Shown: piece by piece, positions 24,760-34,346 of the stretch
Layout of the letters: each line of letters begins with the position of its first letter
How positions within the stretch are numbered: position 1 is the first letter of the stretch
Source: Clostridia bacterium
Lineage (GTDB): Bacteria > Bacillota > Clostridia > Oscillospirales > CAG-272
DNA length: 64,000 bases
Direction of reading: 5' to 3'
Assembly: GCA_017455905.1 (NCBI GenBank)
Contig: JAFTLQ010000002.1
Location: 30,822-94,821, forward strand
Program-made: the position numbers and the translations under genes
The notes under the pieces: model-generated
What the model was told of the DNA's origin: nothing
What the model saw: only the letters and a program-made list of their open reading frames with translations
Database searches by the model: none

Positions 24760-25479
24760 ATGTTTTTTAAGAAGAAAACGGTACAGACACCCGTGACCGA
24801 CGAGCGCCTCAATTCCGTCGCCATCATCATGGACGGAAACGGACGCTGGGCCAAGCGCCGCGCCCTGACGCGCAGTGCCGGGCACGTAGCCGGTGCCGCC
24901 AACATCAAAAACGTTCTGCGCCTGGCACGCGACTTTGATATTCACTACCTCACCCTTTACGCTTTTTCCACCGAAAACTGGAAACGGCCGAAGGAGGAGG
25001 TCGATGGGATCATGAAGCTTGCCGTTCAATATCTGGATTCAGCGATCGATGAGATGAAAAAGAACGATCAGATCTGTTTTCGTTTCGTCGGAGATACGAG
25101 CGTCCTATCGGACGAGATTCAGGAGCGCATCGCCCTCGTCCGATCGATGGATCACGGGCAGCCCTTTGTATGCAACGTCGCGCTGAACTACGGTGGACGT
25201 GATGAGATCCTTCACGCGGCCAACGAGGCTGTGAAGGACGGGATCACGCACATCACCGCACAGGATATTGACGAACGGTTGTATACCGCCGGCACGCCTC
25301 ACCCCGATCTTTTGATCCGCACGGGTGGGGAAATGCGCGTGTCTAACTTTCTCCTTTGGCAGATCGCTTATACGGAGCTGTACGTGACGAAGACGCTTTG
25401 GCCGGACTTCGGCCGTAAGGAGTTTTTGGGCGCGATCGATGCCTTTTACGGCCGCGATCGCCGCTTCGGCGGACTTTGA
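24760..25479 (+). CDS. uppS: isoprenyl transferase (undecaprenyl diphosphate synthase)
   Basis: Adds isopentenyl units in cis to make undecaprenyl diphosphate, the lipid carrier for peptidoglycan. The 239-residue protein has the catalytic MDGNGRWAKRR, YAFSTENWKRP and the C-terminal RTGGEMRVSNFLLWQ and TLWPDF. It starts 12 bp after frr. Its substrates come from the MEP-pathway genes dxr and ispG in the same block. Confidence 0.94.
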   Translation: MFFKKKTVQTPVTDERLNSVAIIMDGNGRWAKRRALTRSAGHVAGAANIKNVLRLARDFDIHYLTLYAFSTENWKRPKEEVDGIMKLAVQYLDSAIDEMKKNDQICFRFVGDTSVLSDEIQERIALVRSMDHGQPFVCNVALNYGGRDEILHAANEAVKDGITHITAQDIDERLYTAGTPHPDLLIRTGGEMRVSNFLLWQIAYTELYVTKTLWPDFGRKEFLGAIDAFYGRDRRFGGL

Positions 25480-25515
25480 TGCTCCCACATCAACCGTTTC
25501 AGAAAGAAGAACCGA

Positions 25516-26355
25516 ATGAAGCAACGTATAATAACCGGCATCGTTATGGCCGCGGTCGGCATTCCGGTGCTGTGGTTTTCCGATTACTTTGTATTCCCCT
25601 TGATGATTGCGCTGATGTGCGTGATCGCCGTCTTTGAAATGCTGCGCGTGCACGGATGTCACAACCGCTATGTGTTAGCGATCCCCGCCTACGTGCTGGC
25701 GGCGGCGCTCCCCTTCGGAGCGTACATTTGGCTTCACGTGCTCGCCTATGCTGTCGCAGACTATATTGCGCTTTTGGCGCTGGCGGCCGTGCTGTATCTT
25801 TTATATATGATGTTTGTGGCTGTCCTGGCACAGGGGCAGCTGTCCTTTGCCGACGTGGCAGGCATCTTTACCACCTCGTTTTACGTTATCGGCGCCTTTT
25901 CTGCGGCTGTCCTTTTGCGATACATGGAAAACGGGCTGTATCTCATCATCCTCGCGCTCCTTGGCTCGTGGATGTGCGACATATCGGCGTATTTTGTCGG
26001 TACGCTGATCGGAAAGCATAAGCTGGTGGAAAAGCTCAGCCCCAAAAAGACGGTGGAGGGATCGGTCGGCGGCATCCTGTTTTCGACGCTCGGTTGCCTT
26101 TTGTACGGCTTGATCCTGCATACGTGGTTTGAGGTAACGCCCAACTATCTGATCCTTGCCGTATGCGGTATTTTGCTGTCGGTCGTCTCACAGATCGGTG
26201 ACCTGTTTGCCTCGCTGATCAAGCGTGAGCGCGGCGTTAAGGATTACGGCCGTATCTTCCCGGGACACGGCGGTGTCATGGATCGCTTTGATTCCATTTT
26301 GGCGGTAGCACTCGTGCTGTTTGCCGTGTGCCTGTTTGCACCGCCGATCGTTTAA
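25516..26355 (+). CDS. cdsA: phosphatidate cytidylyltransferase
   Basis: Makes CDP-diacylglycerol from phosphatidate and CTP, the branch point of phospholipid synthesis, in the membrane. The 279-residue protein has about eight helices and the family signature near the C-terminus, SLIKRERGVKDYGRIFPGHGG with MDRFDS (read as two adjacent segments). It follows uppS by 36 bp with ribosome site AAAGAAG. Confidence 0.94.
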   Translation: MKQRIITGIVMAAVGIPVLWFSDYFVFPLMIALMCVIAVFEMLRVHGCHNRYVLAIPAYVLAAALPFGAYIWLHVLAYAVADYIALLALAAVLYLLYMMFVAVLAQGQLSFADVAGIFTTSFYVIGAFSAAVLLRYMENGLYLIILALLGSWMCDISAYFVGTLIGKHKLVEKLSPKKTVEGSVGGILFSTLGCLLYGLILHTWFEVTPNYLILAVCGILLSVVSQIGDLFASLIKRERGVKDYGRIFPGHGGVMDRFDSILAVALVLFAVCLFAPPIV

Positions 26356-26466
26356 CGGACGTTTCCCTGGACTGCTGGGTGGAGAGCGGACGTCGCTGCC
26401 GACGGATGCCAAGCTTGGCAGTCCTTTTCATACCGTGCATGGCACGGATCTAACGAGAGGAGCGCT
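26356..26466 (+). other. cdsA-dxr gap with an imperfect hairpin
   Basis: GGACTGC and GGCAGTCC can pair across about 60 nt and are followed by TTTTC, and a small CCGTGC/GCACGG hairpin follows. This may be a weak internal terminator or a processing site; no gene is present. Confidence 0.3.
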
Positions 26467-27636
26467 TTGCGCGATACGATCATGAAAACCATTGCTGTCC
26501 TTGGTGCCACGGGCTCGGTTGGCACGCAGGCGCTGGACGTTGCCCGAGCACGCGGCTATTGCGTTGACCTGATGAGTGCGCATCGGAACGTGCGCGCCGC
26601 CGAGGCGTTGGCACGCGAGTTTTCACCGACCTTTTTGTGTATGACCGACGAGGCGGCGGCCGCCGATATGCGCGTGCGCCTGGCTGATACGTCGATCGAG
26701 GTCTTGAGCGGCGAGGCAGGTCTGCGTGAGGGCATTGCGCGCTCCTGTGCCGAGACGGTCGTGCACGCCATCCTTGGTGCGGCGGGGCTTTCCCCGACGC
26801 TTGCGACGATCGACAGCGGTAAACGCCTCGCTCTTGCCAACAAGGAATCGCTCGTGATCGCCGGGGACATCGTTATGGCTCGCGCGAGAGCCAAGGGGGT
26901 GGACATCCTTCCCGTGGATAGCGAGCACTGCGCCATTTTCCAATCGCTCCTGTCCGGCAAGCGCGAGCAGGTCCGCCGTTTGCTTCTGACGGCCTCCGGA
27001 GGCCCGTTCTTCGGATACAGCCGTGAGCAGCTGGCTGCCGTTAGTGCCGAGGATACGCTTCGGCATCCCACGTGGCAGATGGGAAGGAAGATCACGGTCG
27101 ATTCCGCTACGCTAATGAATAAGGGCTTTGAGATCCTGGAGGCGGCACACCTGTTCTCGGTGCCGGCTACGGCGATCGAGGTCGTCGTTCACCGCGAGAG
27201 CATATTGCATTCCGCCGTTGAATATATTGATAACACCGTCATCGGTGAGTTTTCTCTTCCCGATATGCGCATGTGCGTCCAGTATGCGGTGGACTATCCC
27301 GACCGCTGTGCGTCGCATGGGGAGCCGCTTGACCTGGTGCGCCTCGGCCGTATGACCTTCTTCGCGCCCGATCGGGAGGCCTTTCCTCTTTTGACGCTTG
27401 CCGAACGTGCGAGCACCCTTGGCGGCGGTATGGGCGCGGTGCTGAACGCGGCCGACGAGGTCGCCGTCGACGCCTTCCTGCACGGTCATCTGACCTTCCT
27501 CGGTATAGCGGACTGTGTTCAGTCAGCCTTTGAGGACTGTCTGCCGTATCGCTCAGCCGCTACGTTGGAGGAGCGCATGGAGGCGGACCGTTACGCACGC
27601 GACCGCGCGCGTATCTATATCGAATCGCTCGGATAA
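26467..27636 (+). CDS. dxr: 1-deoxy-D-xylulose 5-phosphate reductoisomerase
   Basis: Converts DXP to 2-C-methyl-D-erythritol 4-phosphate, the committed step of the MEP isoprenoid pathway, using NADPH. The product has 389 residues from TTG 26467, or 384 from ATG 26482. The NADPH motif LGATGSVGTQALDV starts the protein, and metal and substrate residues lie in LPVDSEHCAIFQ and SATLMNKGFE. TTG is listed because AGAGGAG (26456-26462) sits at the right distance for it and too far from the ATG; both remain possible. Confidence 0.93.
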   Translation: MRDTIMKTIAVLGATGSVGTQALDVARARGYCVDLMSAHRNVRAAEALAREFSPTFLCMTDEAAAADMRVRLADTSIEVLSGEAGLREGIARSCAETVVHAILGAAGLSPTLATIDSGKRLALANKESLVIAGDIVMARARAKGVDILPVDSEHCAIFQSLLSGKREQVRRLLLTASGGPFFGYSREQLAAVSAEDTLRHPTWQMGRKITVDSATLMNKGFEILEAAHLFSVPATAIEVVVHRESILHSAVEYIDNTVIGEFSLPDMRMCVQYAVDYPDRCASHGEPLDLVRLGRMTFFAPDREAFPLLTLAERASTLGGGMGAVLNAADEVAVDAFLHGHLTFLGIADCVQSAFEDCLPYRSAATLEERMEADRYARDRARIYIESLG

Positions 27637-27655
27637 CTGATGAAAGGATACCGTT

Positions 27656-28708
27656 TTGAACACGTTTCTTACCATTTTGTATACAATTTTGGTGTTTGGC
27701 CTGCTGATCTTCATCCATGAGTTCGGCCACTTTATCTTTGCTCGCATCTTCGGTGTGACGGTAAAGGAATTTTCCATCGGCATGGGCCCTCGCCTTTTTT
27801 CCATCGTATCGAAAAAGAGCGGCACGCGCTATTCCATTGCTGTCTTGCCCTTTGGCGGCTACGTTGCCATGGACGGGGAGGACGAGGAATCGAGCGATCC
27901 AAACGCCTTTTCCCAAAAGCCTGCCTGGCAGCGCTTTATTATTACAGCCGCCGGCGCGTGTATCAATTTGCTGTTTGGCTTTATCGTTCTGATCATTCTG
28001 GCGTCTACGATGAAGCTGTTACCGACGACGACCATCCACTCGTTTTACACGAAGGAGGAAACGGGGTATACCGTTTCCACGCAGGACAGCGGCCTCAGGG
28101 CAGGGGATACCATTATCCGCATCGGTAACAAGCGCGTGCGCTTCGCCGACGAGCTGAGCTACGAGGTCATGCGCCAGGGCTATGAGCCTGTTGACGTGAC
28201 GGTGCTTCGTGACGGCGAGGAGCTCGTGCTGCCGGATTTCGTATTCCCGACCGCGAACGAGCAGGAGCAGACCTTTGGCATGACGGATTTCATCGTGTAC
28301 GGCAAGGAGCCGACGGTTGCCTCGGTGCTCACCTACGGTGTGCGCAAGGCGGTGCTGACGGTGCGTATGTGCTGGGAGTCGCTCTTTGACCTGATCACGG
28401 GACGGTATACCATTGCCGCGGTATCCGGTCCTGTCGGTATTTCCTCGGCCATCGGTACAGCGGCCGAGAGCGGCTTCAGCTCGCTGATGTATCTCGTCGT
28501 CATGATCAGCATCAATTTAGGCGTAATGAACCTGCTTCCCATTCCCGCCCTGGACGGTGGACGGCTGCTCAGCCTGCTGATCGAGATGGTGGTGCGGCGC
28601 CGCCTGCCGCAAAGGGTCGAGGGAACGATCAATGCCATCGGCTTGATACTGCTGCTTGGCTTCTCATTCCTTATTCTTATCAAGGACGTGCTTGCCCTGA
28701 TCCTGTAG
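27656..28708 (+). CDS. rseP: site-2 protease (RIP metalloprotease)
   Basis: Intramembrane zinc protease, 350 residues, that cleaves anti-sigma factors or signal-peptide remnants. HEFGH at residues 21-25 lies in the first helix, a PDZ domain fills about residues 110-200, and the second metal motif NLLPIPALDGGRL is in the C-terminal third. The start is TTG 27656, seven bases after GAAAGGA. Placement between dxr and ispG is standard. Confidence 0.93.
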   Translation: MNTFLTILYTILVFGLLIFIHEFGHFIFARIFGVTVKEFSIGMGPRLFSIVSKKSGTRYSIAVLPFGGYVAMDGEDEESSDPNAFSQKPAWQRFIITAAGACINLLFGFIVLIILASTMKLLPTTTIHSFYTKEETGYTVSTQDSGLRAGDTIIRIGNKRVRFADELSYEVMRQGYEPVDVTVLRDGEELVLPDFVFPTANEQEQTFGMTDFIVYGKEPTVASVLTYGVRKAVLTVRMCWESLFDLITGRYTIAAVSGPVGISSAIGTAAESGFSSLMYLVVMISINLGVMNLLPIPALDGGRLLSLLIEMVVRRRLPQRVEGTINAIGLILLLGFSFLILIKDVLALIL

Positions 28709-28774
28709 CCGAAACGAGACGATACCGTTCGGCTGCAAGGCTTCTATAAGGACGAACAAAAAGGAGACGGACGT

Positions 28775-29851
28775 ATGAACGATTTTACCGCGCGAAGACA
28801 AACGAGAGCTCTGCGTGTCGGAGCACGGACCATTGGCGGTGGCGCGCCCATCTCTATTCAATCAATGACCAACGCCGATCCGCATGATACCGAGGCCGTT
28901 GTACGGCAGGTGGAGGCGTTGCAGGCGGCCGGCTGTGATATCGTGCGCCTTGCCGTGCCCGATCTTGCGTCCGCCGACATCTTTCACACACTCAAGGCGC
29001 GCGGCATTCGCGTACCCTTGGTGGCGGACATCCATTTCAATTATAAGATCGCTCTGCGTGCCATCGAGGCGGGGGCGGACAAGATCCGCATCAACCCGGG
29101 AAATATCGGCTCGCGTGAAAAGACCGAGGCGGTCGTAAAGGCGTGCCGCGAGCGCGGACTGCCGATCCGCATCGGCGTCAACACGGGCTCTCTTGAGCCG
29201 TCGCTTCTGTCGAAATACGGCCGCCCGACGGCACATGCCCTGGCCGAGAGTGCCATGCACCACGTGCAGATCCTGGAGGATCTTGATTTTCACGATATTG
29301 CTTTGTCGGTCAAGGCGTCGGACGTTGGTATGATGATCCGCGCCAATCGACTGCTGGCAGAGCAGACGGATTATCCCATCCATCTCGGTGTGACCGAGGC
29401 GGGGGCACGCTACACGGCCGCGATCAAGAGTGCCGTTGGCATCGGGACGCTGCTTGCCGAGGGCATCGGCGACACGGTACGCGTATCCCTGACCGAGGAC
29501 CCCGTGCGCGAGGTAGCTGCCGCCGAGGCGATCCTTCGTACGTTGGGGCTTACCGACCGTCCGCATATGAACATTGTTTCTTGCCCGACCTGCGGGCGCA
29601 CGCGCATCGATCTTATCCCGCTGGTGGAAGCCTTTGAGAAACGGGCTGCTGCCGAGGGGGTACTGCAAAAGCCGATCAAGGTCGCCCTGATGGGCTGTGC
29701 CGTTAACGGTCCCGGCGAGGCGCGCGAGGCCGATATCGGTATCGCGGGCGGCGACGGCGAGGGCCTGCTCTTTAAAAAGGGCGAGATTCTTCGCAAGGTG
29801 CCCGAGGAGCAGCTGATCGACGCGCTGATCGATGAAATCAAAAGGATGTAA
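28775..29851 (+). CDS. ispG: 4-hydroxy-3-methylbut-2-enyl diphosphate synthase
   Basis: Iron-sulfur enzyme of the MEP pathway that reductively opens the cyclic diphosphate to HMBPP. The 358-residue protein has the TIM-barrel N-terminal part (VPLVADIHFNYKIAL) and the C-terminal 4Fe-4S cysteines in SCPTCGR and MGCAVNGPGE. AAAAGGAG precedes it. It works with dxr upstream and supplies uppS. Confidence 0.95.
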   Translation: MNDFTARRQTRALRVGARTIGGGAPISIQSMTNADPHDTEAVVRQVEALQAAGCDIVRLAVPDLASADIFHTLKARGIRVPLVADIHFNYKIALRAIEAGADKIRINPGNIGSREKTEAVVKACRERGLPIRIGVNTGSLEPSLLSKYGRPTAHALAESAMHHVQILEDLDFHDIALSVKASDVGMMIRANRLLAEQTDYPIHLGVTEAGARYTAAIKSAVGIGTLLAEGIGDTVRVSLTEDPVREVAAAEAILRTLGLTDRPHMNIVSCPTCGRTRIDLIPLVEAFEKRAAAEGVLQKPIKVALMGCAVNGPGEAREADIGIAGGDGEGLLFKKGEILRKVPEEQLIDALIDEIKRM

Positions 29852-29853
29852 CC

Positions 29854-32800
29854 ATGGAGCAAAAACGGACATTTTTCGATATTTTCAAACGCTATGTCCC
29901 AAGTGAAGAAAAACGCGAAGCACTTGCTGACGCGGTCTTTGTGCGTGGGCCGAAAAAGGTGCAGGGAGATGACCTGCGCTGGGAGGCCGAGTTGTATTTT
30001 CCGCATCACGTGGACGCCGAGCTGTTATACGAGATCGCTGACGAGTGCGCCGAGGTCTACGGCATGCATTCCATCCGCATCCTGCCGCATTTTGACGCGT
30101 GTGAGTTTTCGCTCGACCGCTTTTCCGAGCTGTCCGCGGAGGCGGCACTGTGCGGCGCCGTTACGATGGGCTTTTTTCGTGGGGCGGAGCTGTCCGACGA
30201 CGGAGAAACGATCACCGTTCGCATTCCCTTTACCGAGGACGGCATTGCCTTTGTCCGCGGTGCGGATACCGAGCGCCTTCTCAGCGCGATCCTGCAAAGC
30301 CGCTACGGCGTGACACGTCGCTTTTTGATCGAGGAGAACGGCCGTGCGGCCGAGTACAGCCTCGAGCTGCAGCAGCGCCGTGCCGCGGCGCTGGAGGAGG
30401 CCGAGCGCGAGAGCGCACGTCAGCGCCGTGAGGAAATGGCGGAGCGAGCGCGTGCCGCCGAGGAGCAGGCACGTGCGCAGGACCCGCAGTACGATTTTGA
30501 ACACCGCAGCGGCCTGATCGGAACGCAGAAGACGAGCATCGAGCTGTCCGAGCGCGTTTTTCGTTGCGGTCTGTATACCTACGATTGCCGTGAGCCCGAA
30601 GCGCTGTTTGGCGATCCCTTTGAGATCACCGAGCCCGACGCCCTATCGGAGGCGGAGTGTCTGCATGCCAACGCGCTGTTTCTTGGTACGGTGTTTGAGT
30701 TGTCCTCCAAGGAGAGCCGAAGCGGCGATCGTGTGTCCTGTACCATTGGCATTTCCGATGGCGCGTCCTCCATTTATGCAAAAAAAAGTTGTCATCCCGA
30801 TGAAGCCGAGTGGTTCAAAGGGCTGAAAAACGGCACGCACGTCGCCGTCCTTGGCCGTGTGATGCTTGATAAATTTGATAACGAGCCCTTCCTGTCGCTC
30901 AAGGGCATGATGAAGATCCGCCGCCATGAGCGCGTTGACGAGGCAAAGGAGAAGCGCGTCGAGCTGCATCTGCACTCCAACATGTCGCAGATGGACGCGA
31001 TCATCACGCCCGCCGAGATCGTGAACACAGCGATCCGCTGGGGGCATAAGGCGATCGCCGTCACCGATCACGGCAACGTGCAGGCCTTTCCCGAGGTCAT
31101 GCTGGCGCTGGAAAAGTCGAAAAATGAAGACCTCAAGATCCTCTACGGCATGGAGGCGTACTTCGTCAACGACACCGCGCGCTGCCTGTTCGGCCGACAT
31201 TTTCCGTCCTTTGACGACGAGATGGTCGTCTTTGATATCGAAACGACGGGCCTGTCGAATTTGACCTGCCGCATCATTGAGATCGGTGCCGTGCGTATTC
31301 GGGCAGGGCAGATCGTGGATACGATGGATATCTTCGTCGATCCCGAATGCCCCATTCCGGAGGAGATCACGCGTCTGACGTCCATCACCGACGACATGGT
31401 GAAGGGGGCTATGCGTGAGGAAGAGGCGGTGCGCACCTTCCTGTCCTTCGCCGGTGACGCGATGCTCATCGCGCATAACGCCTCGTTTGATATTGGCTTT
31501 ATCCGCGTGGCGGCCGAGCGGCATGACATTCCCTTTACCAACGCCTACCTGGATACGGTCGGTCTGTCCAAATTCGTTAACCCCGAGCTGAAAAAGCACA
31601 AGCTGGACGTCATCGCCGAGGCCTACAAGCTGGAGGAGTTCCATCACCACCGTGCCAGCGACGATGCAACGACGCTTGCCAGGATCTTTTTCATCATGCT
31701 GGATCGCTTGCGCAGCGAGGGCATTCGCGATTTTACGCGTATGCAGGATGCCATGAGTGAGAAGACCGATCCGCTCAAGCTTCCGACCTATCACGCCATT
31801 CTCTTTGCCAGAGACAAGAAGGGCCTGAAAAATCTCTACAAGCTCATCTCGCATAGCTATCTCGACTATTATCGCCGTTTCCCGCGCATTCCCAAGTCCT
31901 TGCTGGAGGAGCACCGCGAGGGGCTGCTCGTCGGATCGGCCTGCGAGGCGGGCGAGCTGTATCGCGCCATTCTTGACGGTCGCGCGGCGGCCGATATTGA
32001 GGAGATCGCCGATTTCTACGATTATCTTGAGATCCAGCCGTTGTGCAATAACCGCTTCCTTATTGCCGAGGGCAAGGTAGCGGATGACGAGGCTCTGCGC
32101 GACATCAACCGCCGCATCGTGGCGCTTGGCAAAAAGCTGAACAAGCCCGTTTGCGCGACGTGTGATGCACACTTCCTTGAAAAGGAGGACGAGATCTACC
32201 GTAAGATCCTCCTTGCCGGTATGAAGTTCCGCGATGCGGATAAGGATACGGGGATCTATTTGCGTACGACCGACGAGATGCTGGAGGAGTTCTCCTATCT
32301 CGATGAGGAGGATTGCCGCGCGGTCGTTATCGAAAACCCGCAGGCGATCGCCGATATGTGCGAAAAGATCCGCCCCATTCCCGAGGGACGCTACGAGCCC
32401 GATCTGCCGGGTGCCAAGGAGGAGCTGGTATCCTCCTGCTGGGCGCGTGCGCACGAATGGTACGGGGATCCGCTTCCGCCGCTTGTCGAAAAGCGCCTGA
32501 AGCGCGAGTTGGATTCCATTATCGAACACGGCTTTGCCGTGCTGTATATGATCGCCGTCAAGCTGGTTGCCTATTCCGAGCAGCTTGGCTATCAGGTCGG
32601 CTCGCGCGGCTCGGTCGGCTCCTCCTTCGTTGCCACCATGTCGGGCATTTCGGAGGTCAACCCGCTGCCGCCGCATTACCGTTGTCCCAATTGTCGCTAT
32701 TCGGAGTTTATCACCGACGGCTCGGTCGGCTCGGGCTTTGACCTGCCCGATAAGAATTGCCCGCATTGCGGCACGCCCCTGATCGTCGACGGTCACGATA

Positions 32801-34266
32801 TCCCCTTTGAGACCTTCCTCGGCTTCAAGGGCGATAAGTCACCCGATATCGACCTTAACTTCTCCGGTGACGTGCAGGGACGCGTCCACAAGTTCACCGA
32901 GGAGCTGTTCGGTGAGGGACACGTGTTCCGTGCCGGTACCATCGGTACCTTAGCCGATAAGACGGCGTGGGGCTATATCAGTAAGTATCTTGAGGAACGA
33001 AGGATCAAGCTTCCTCGCGCCGAAATGTCCCATATGGTCACGCGCATGGTGGGTATTAAGCGGACCACGGGTCAGCATCCGGGCGGTATCATCGTTGTGC
33101 CGAATGAATACGATATCTACGATTTCTCACCCGTTCAGCACCCCGCCGACGACCCGCATTCCGACATTGTCACCACGCACTTCCAGTTCTCGTATCTGCA
33201 CGATACCATTCTCAAGCTGGATGAGCTCGGCCACGATATGCCGACCAAGTACAAGATGCTTGAGCGCTATACGAACACCAGCGTGCTGGACGTCAAGATG
33301 AACGACCGCGCGGTATACGAGCTGTTCCATTCGACCGAGCCGCTGAAGATCACGCCGGAGCAGATCGGCGGATGTCAGCTCGGTACGTTCGGTATTCCCG
33401 AGATGGGTACACGCTTTGCACAGCAGGTGCTGATCGAGTCTCAGCCCAAGACCTTCGCCGACCTGTTACAGATCATGGGTCTGACGCACGGTACGGACGT
33501 TTGGCTCGGCAACGCGCAGGACCTGATCAAGGCCGGTGTATGTACCATATCCGAGGTCGTAGGAACCCGTGACGGCATCATGCTGTATCTCATCCGACAC
33601 GGCCTGGACGATTCCATGTCCTTCAGCATCATGGAGGACGTGCGAAAGGGACGCGGACTCAAGCCGCCGTATGAGGCCGCCATGCTGGAGCACGGCGTTC
33701 CGCAGTGGTATATCGATTCCTGTAAAAAGATCAAATATATGTTCCCGAAGGCGCACGCCGCCGCCTATGCTATGTCGGCGATCCGTCTGTGCTGGTACAA
33801 GATCTATTATCCGATGGAGTTTTACGCCGCCTTCCTTACGGTCGCACCCGGCGGCTTTGACGCCGAGATCGTCGGCCGCGGATACCGCGGCGTCAGCGAC
33901 GCCATCCGTGAGATCGAGGAAAAGGGCATGGACGCAACCGCCAAAGAAAACGAAATGGCCGCAACGCTGCAGCTGGTGCGTGAGGCGTTGGCGCGTGGGA
34001 TCGAATTTTTGCCCGTCGACCTGTGGCGCTCGGATGCCAAGGCCTTCCTGCCCGAGGACGGCAAGATCCGCATGCCGTTCAACTCGCTCGGCGGCCTCGG
34101 CGATACCGCCGCCGCCAAGATCGTGGAGGCTCGTACGGCGCACGAGATCTATTCCGTAGAGGATCTGCGTGAATACACGGGCATTTCCAAGGCAGTCATC
34201 GAGATCCTTCGCCGTAACGGCGTCCTTGATGCGCTGATGGAAACCAACCAATTTTCCATGTTTTAA
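29854..34266 (+). CDS. polC: DNA polymerase III alpha subunit, Gram-positive type
   Basis: Replicative polymerase with built-in proofreading, 1470 residues. Domains in order: N-terminal region with an Arg/Glu-rich coil (about 170-210), OB domain (about 225-360), PHP domain starting ELHLHSN at 370, DEDDh exonuclease inserted at about 456-620 (VFDIETTG, HNASFDIGF, HRASDDATT), palm with a zinc-binding pair CPNC/CPHC at about 944-971, catalytic SPDIDLNF near 998, then fingers and a C-terminal HhH region. It starts two bases after the ispG stop. A PolC enzyme is typical of low-GC Gram-positives. Confidence 0.97.
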   Translation: MEQKRTFFDIFKRYVPSEEKREALADAVFVRGPKKVQGDDLRWEAELYFPHHVDAELLYEIADECAEVYGMHSIRILPHFDACEFSLDRFSELSAEAALCGAVTMGFFRGAELSDDGETITVRIPFTEDGIAFVRGADTERLLSAILQSRYGVTRRFLIEENGRAAEYSLELQQRRAAALEEAERESARQRREEMAERARAAEEQARAQDPQYDFEHRSGLIGTQKTSIELSERVFRCGLYTYDCREPEALFGDPFEITEPDALSEAECLHANALFLGTVFELSSKESRSGDRVSCTIGISDGASSIYAKKSCHPDEAEWFKGLKNGTHVAVLGRVMLDKFDNEPFLSLKGMMKIRRHERVDEAKEKRVELHLHSNMSQMDAIITPAEIVNTAIRWGHKAIAVTDHGNVQAFPEVMLALEKSKNEDLKILYGMEAYFVNDTARCLFGRHFPSFDDEMVVFDIETTGLSNLTCRIIEIGAVRIRAGQIVDTMDIFVDPECPIPEEITRLTSITDDMVKGAMREEEAVRTFLSFAGDAMLIAHNASFDIGFIRVAAERHDIPFTNAYLDTVGLSKFVNPELKKHKLDVIAEAYKLEEFHHHRASDDATTLARIFFIMLDRLRSEGIRDFTRMQDAMSEKTDPLKLPTYHAILFARDKKGLKNLYKLISHSYLDYYRRFPRIPKSLLEEHREGLLVGSACEAGELYRAILDGRAAADIEEIADFYDYLEIQPLCNNRFLIAEGKVADDEALRDINRRIVALGKKLNKPVCATCDAHFLEKEDEIYRKILLAGMKFRDADKDTGIYLRTTDEMLEEFSYLDEEDCRAVVIENPQAIADMCEKIRPIPEGRYEPDLPGAKEELVSSCWARAHEWYGDPLPPLVEKRLKRELDSIIEHGFAVLYMIAVKLVAYSEQLGYQVGSRGSVGSSFVATMSGISEVNPLPPHYRCPNCRYSEFITDGSVGSGFDLPDKNCPHCGTPLIVDGHDIPFETFLGFKGDKSPDIDLNFSGDVQGRVHKFTEELFGEGHVFRAGTIGTLADKTAWGYISKYLEERRIKLPRAEMSHMVTRMVGIKRTTGQHPGGIIVVPNEYDIYDFSPVQHPADDPHSDIVTTHFQFSYLHDTILKLDELGHDMPTKYKMLERYTNTSVLDVKMNDRAVYELFHSTEPLKITPEQIGGCQLGTFGIPEMGTRFAQQVLIESQPKTFADLLQIMGLTHGTDVWLGNAQDLIKAGVCTISEVVGTRDGIMLYLIRHGLDDSMSFSIMEDVRKGRGLKPPYEAAMLEHGVPQWYIDSCKKIKYMFPKAHAAAYAMSAIRLCWYKIYYPMEFYAAFLTVAPGGFDAEIVGRGYRGVSDAIREIEEKGMDATAKENEMAATLQLVREALARGIEFLPVDLWRSDAKAFLPEDGKIRMPFNSLGGLGDTAAAKIVEARTAHEIYSVEDLREYTGISKAVIEILRRNGVLDALMETNQFSMF

Positions 34267-34300
34267 TGCTTTTTGTAAATAACTATATGCAATAATGCAC

Positions 34301-34337
34301 AAAAAAGAAGCCGACACACCGTGTCGGCTTCTTTTTT
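34301..34337. terminator. bidirectional terminator between polC and the DUF4353 operon
   Basis: AAAAAAGAAGCCGACA and TGTCGGCTTCTTTTTT form a perfect 16-bp stem around CACCG; usable in both directions at the end of converging units. Confidence 0.93.
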
Positions 34338-34346
34338 GTGATGCTG

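Noticed and set aside
30643-32796. 717-codon minus-strand open frame inside polC
   Set aside because: PolC motifs are continuous through the whole region; the antisense frame lacks a start signal and any family pattern.
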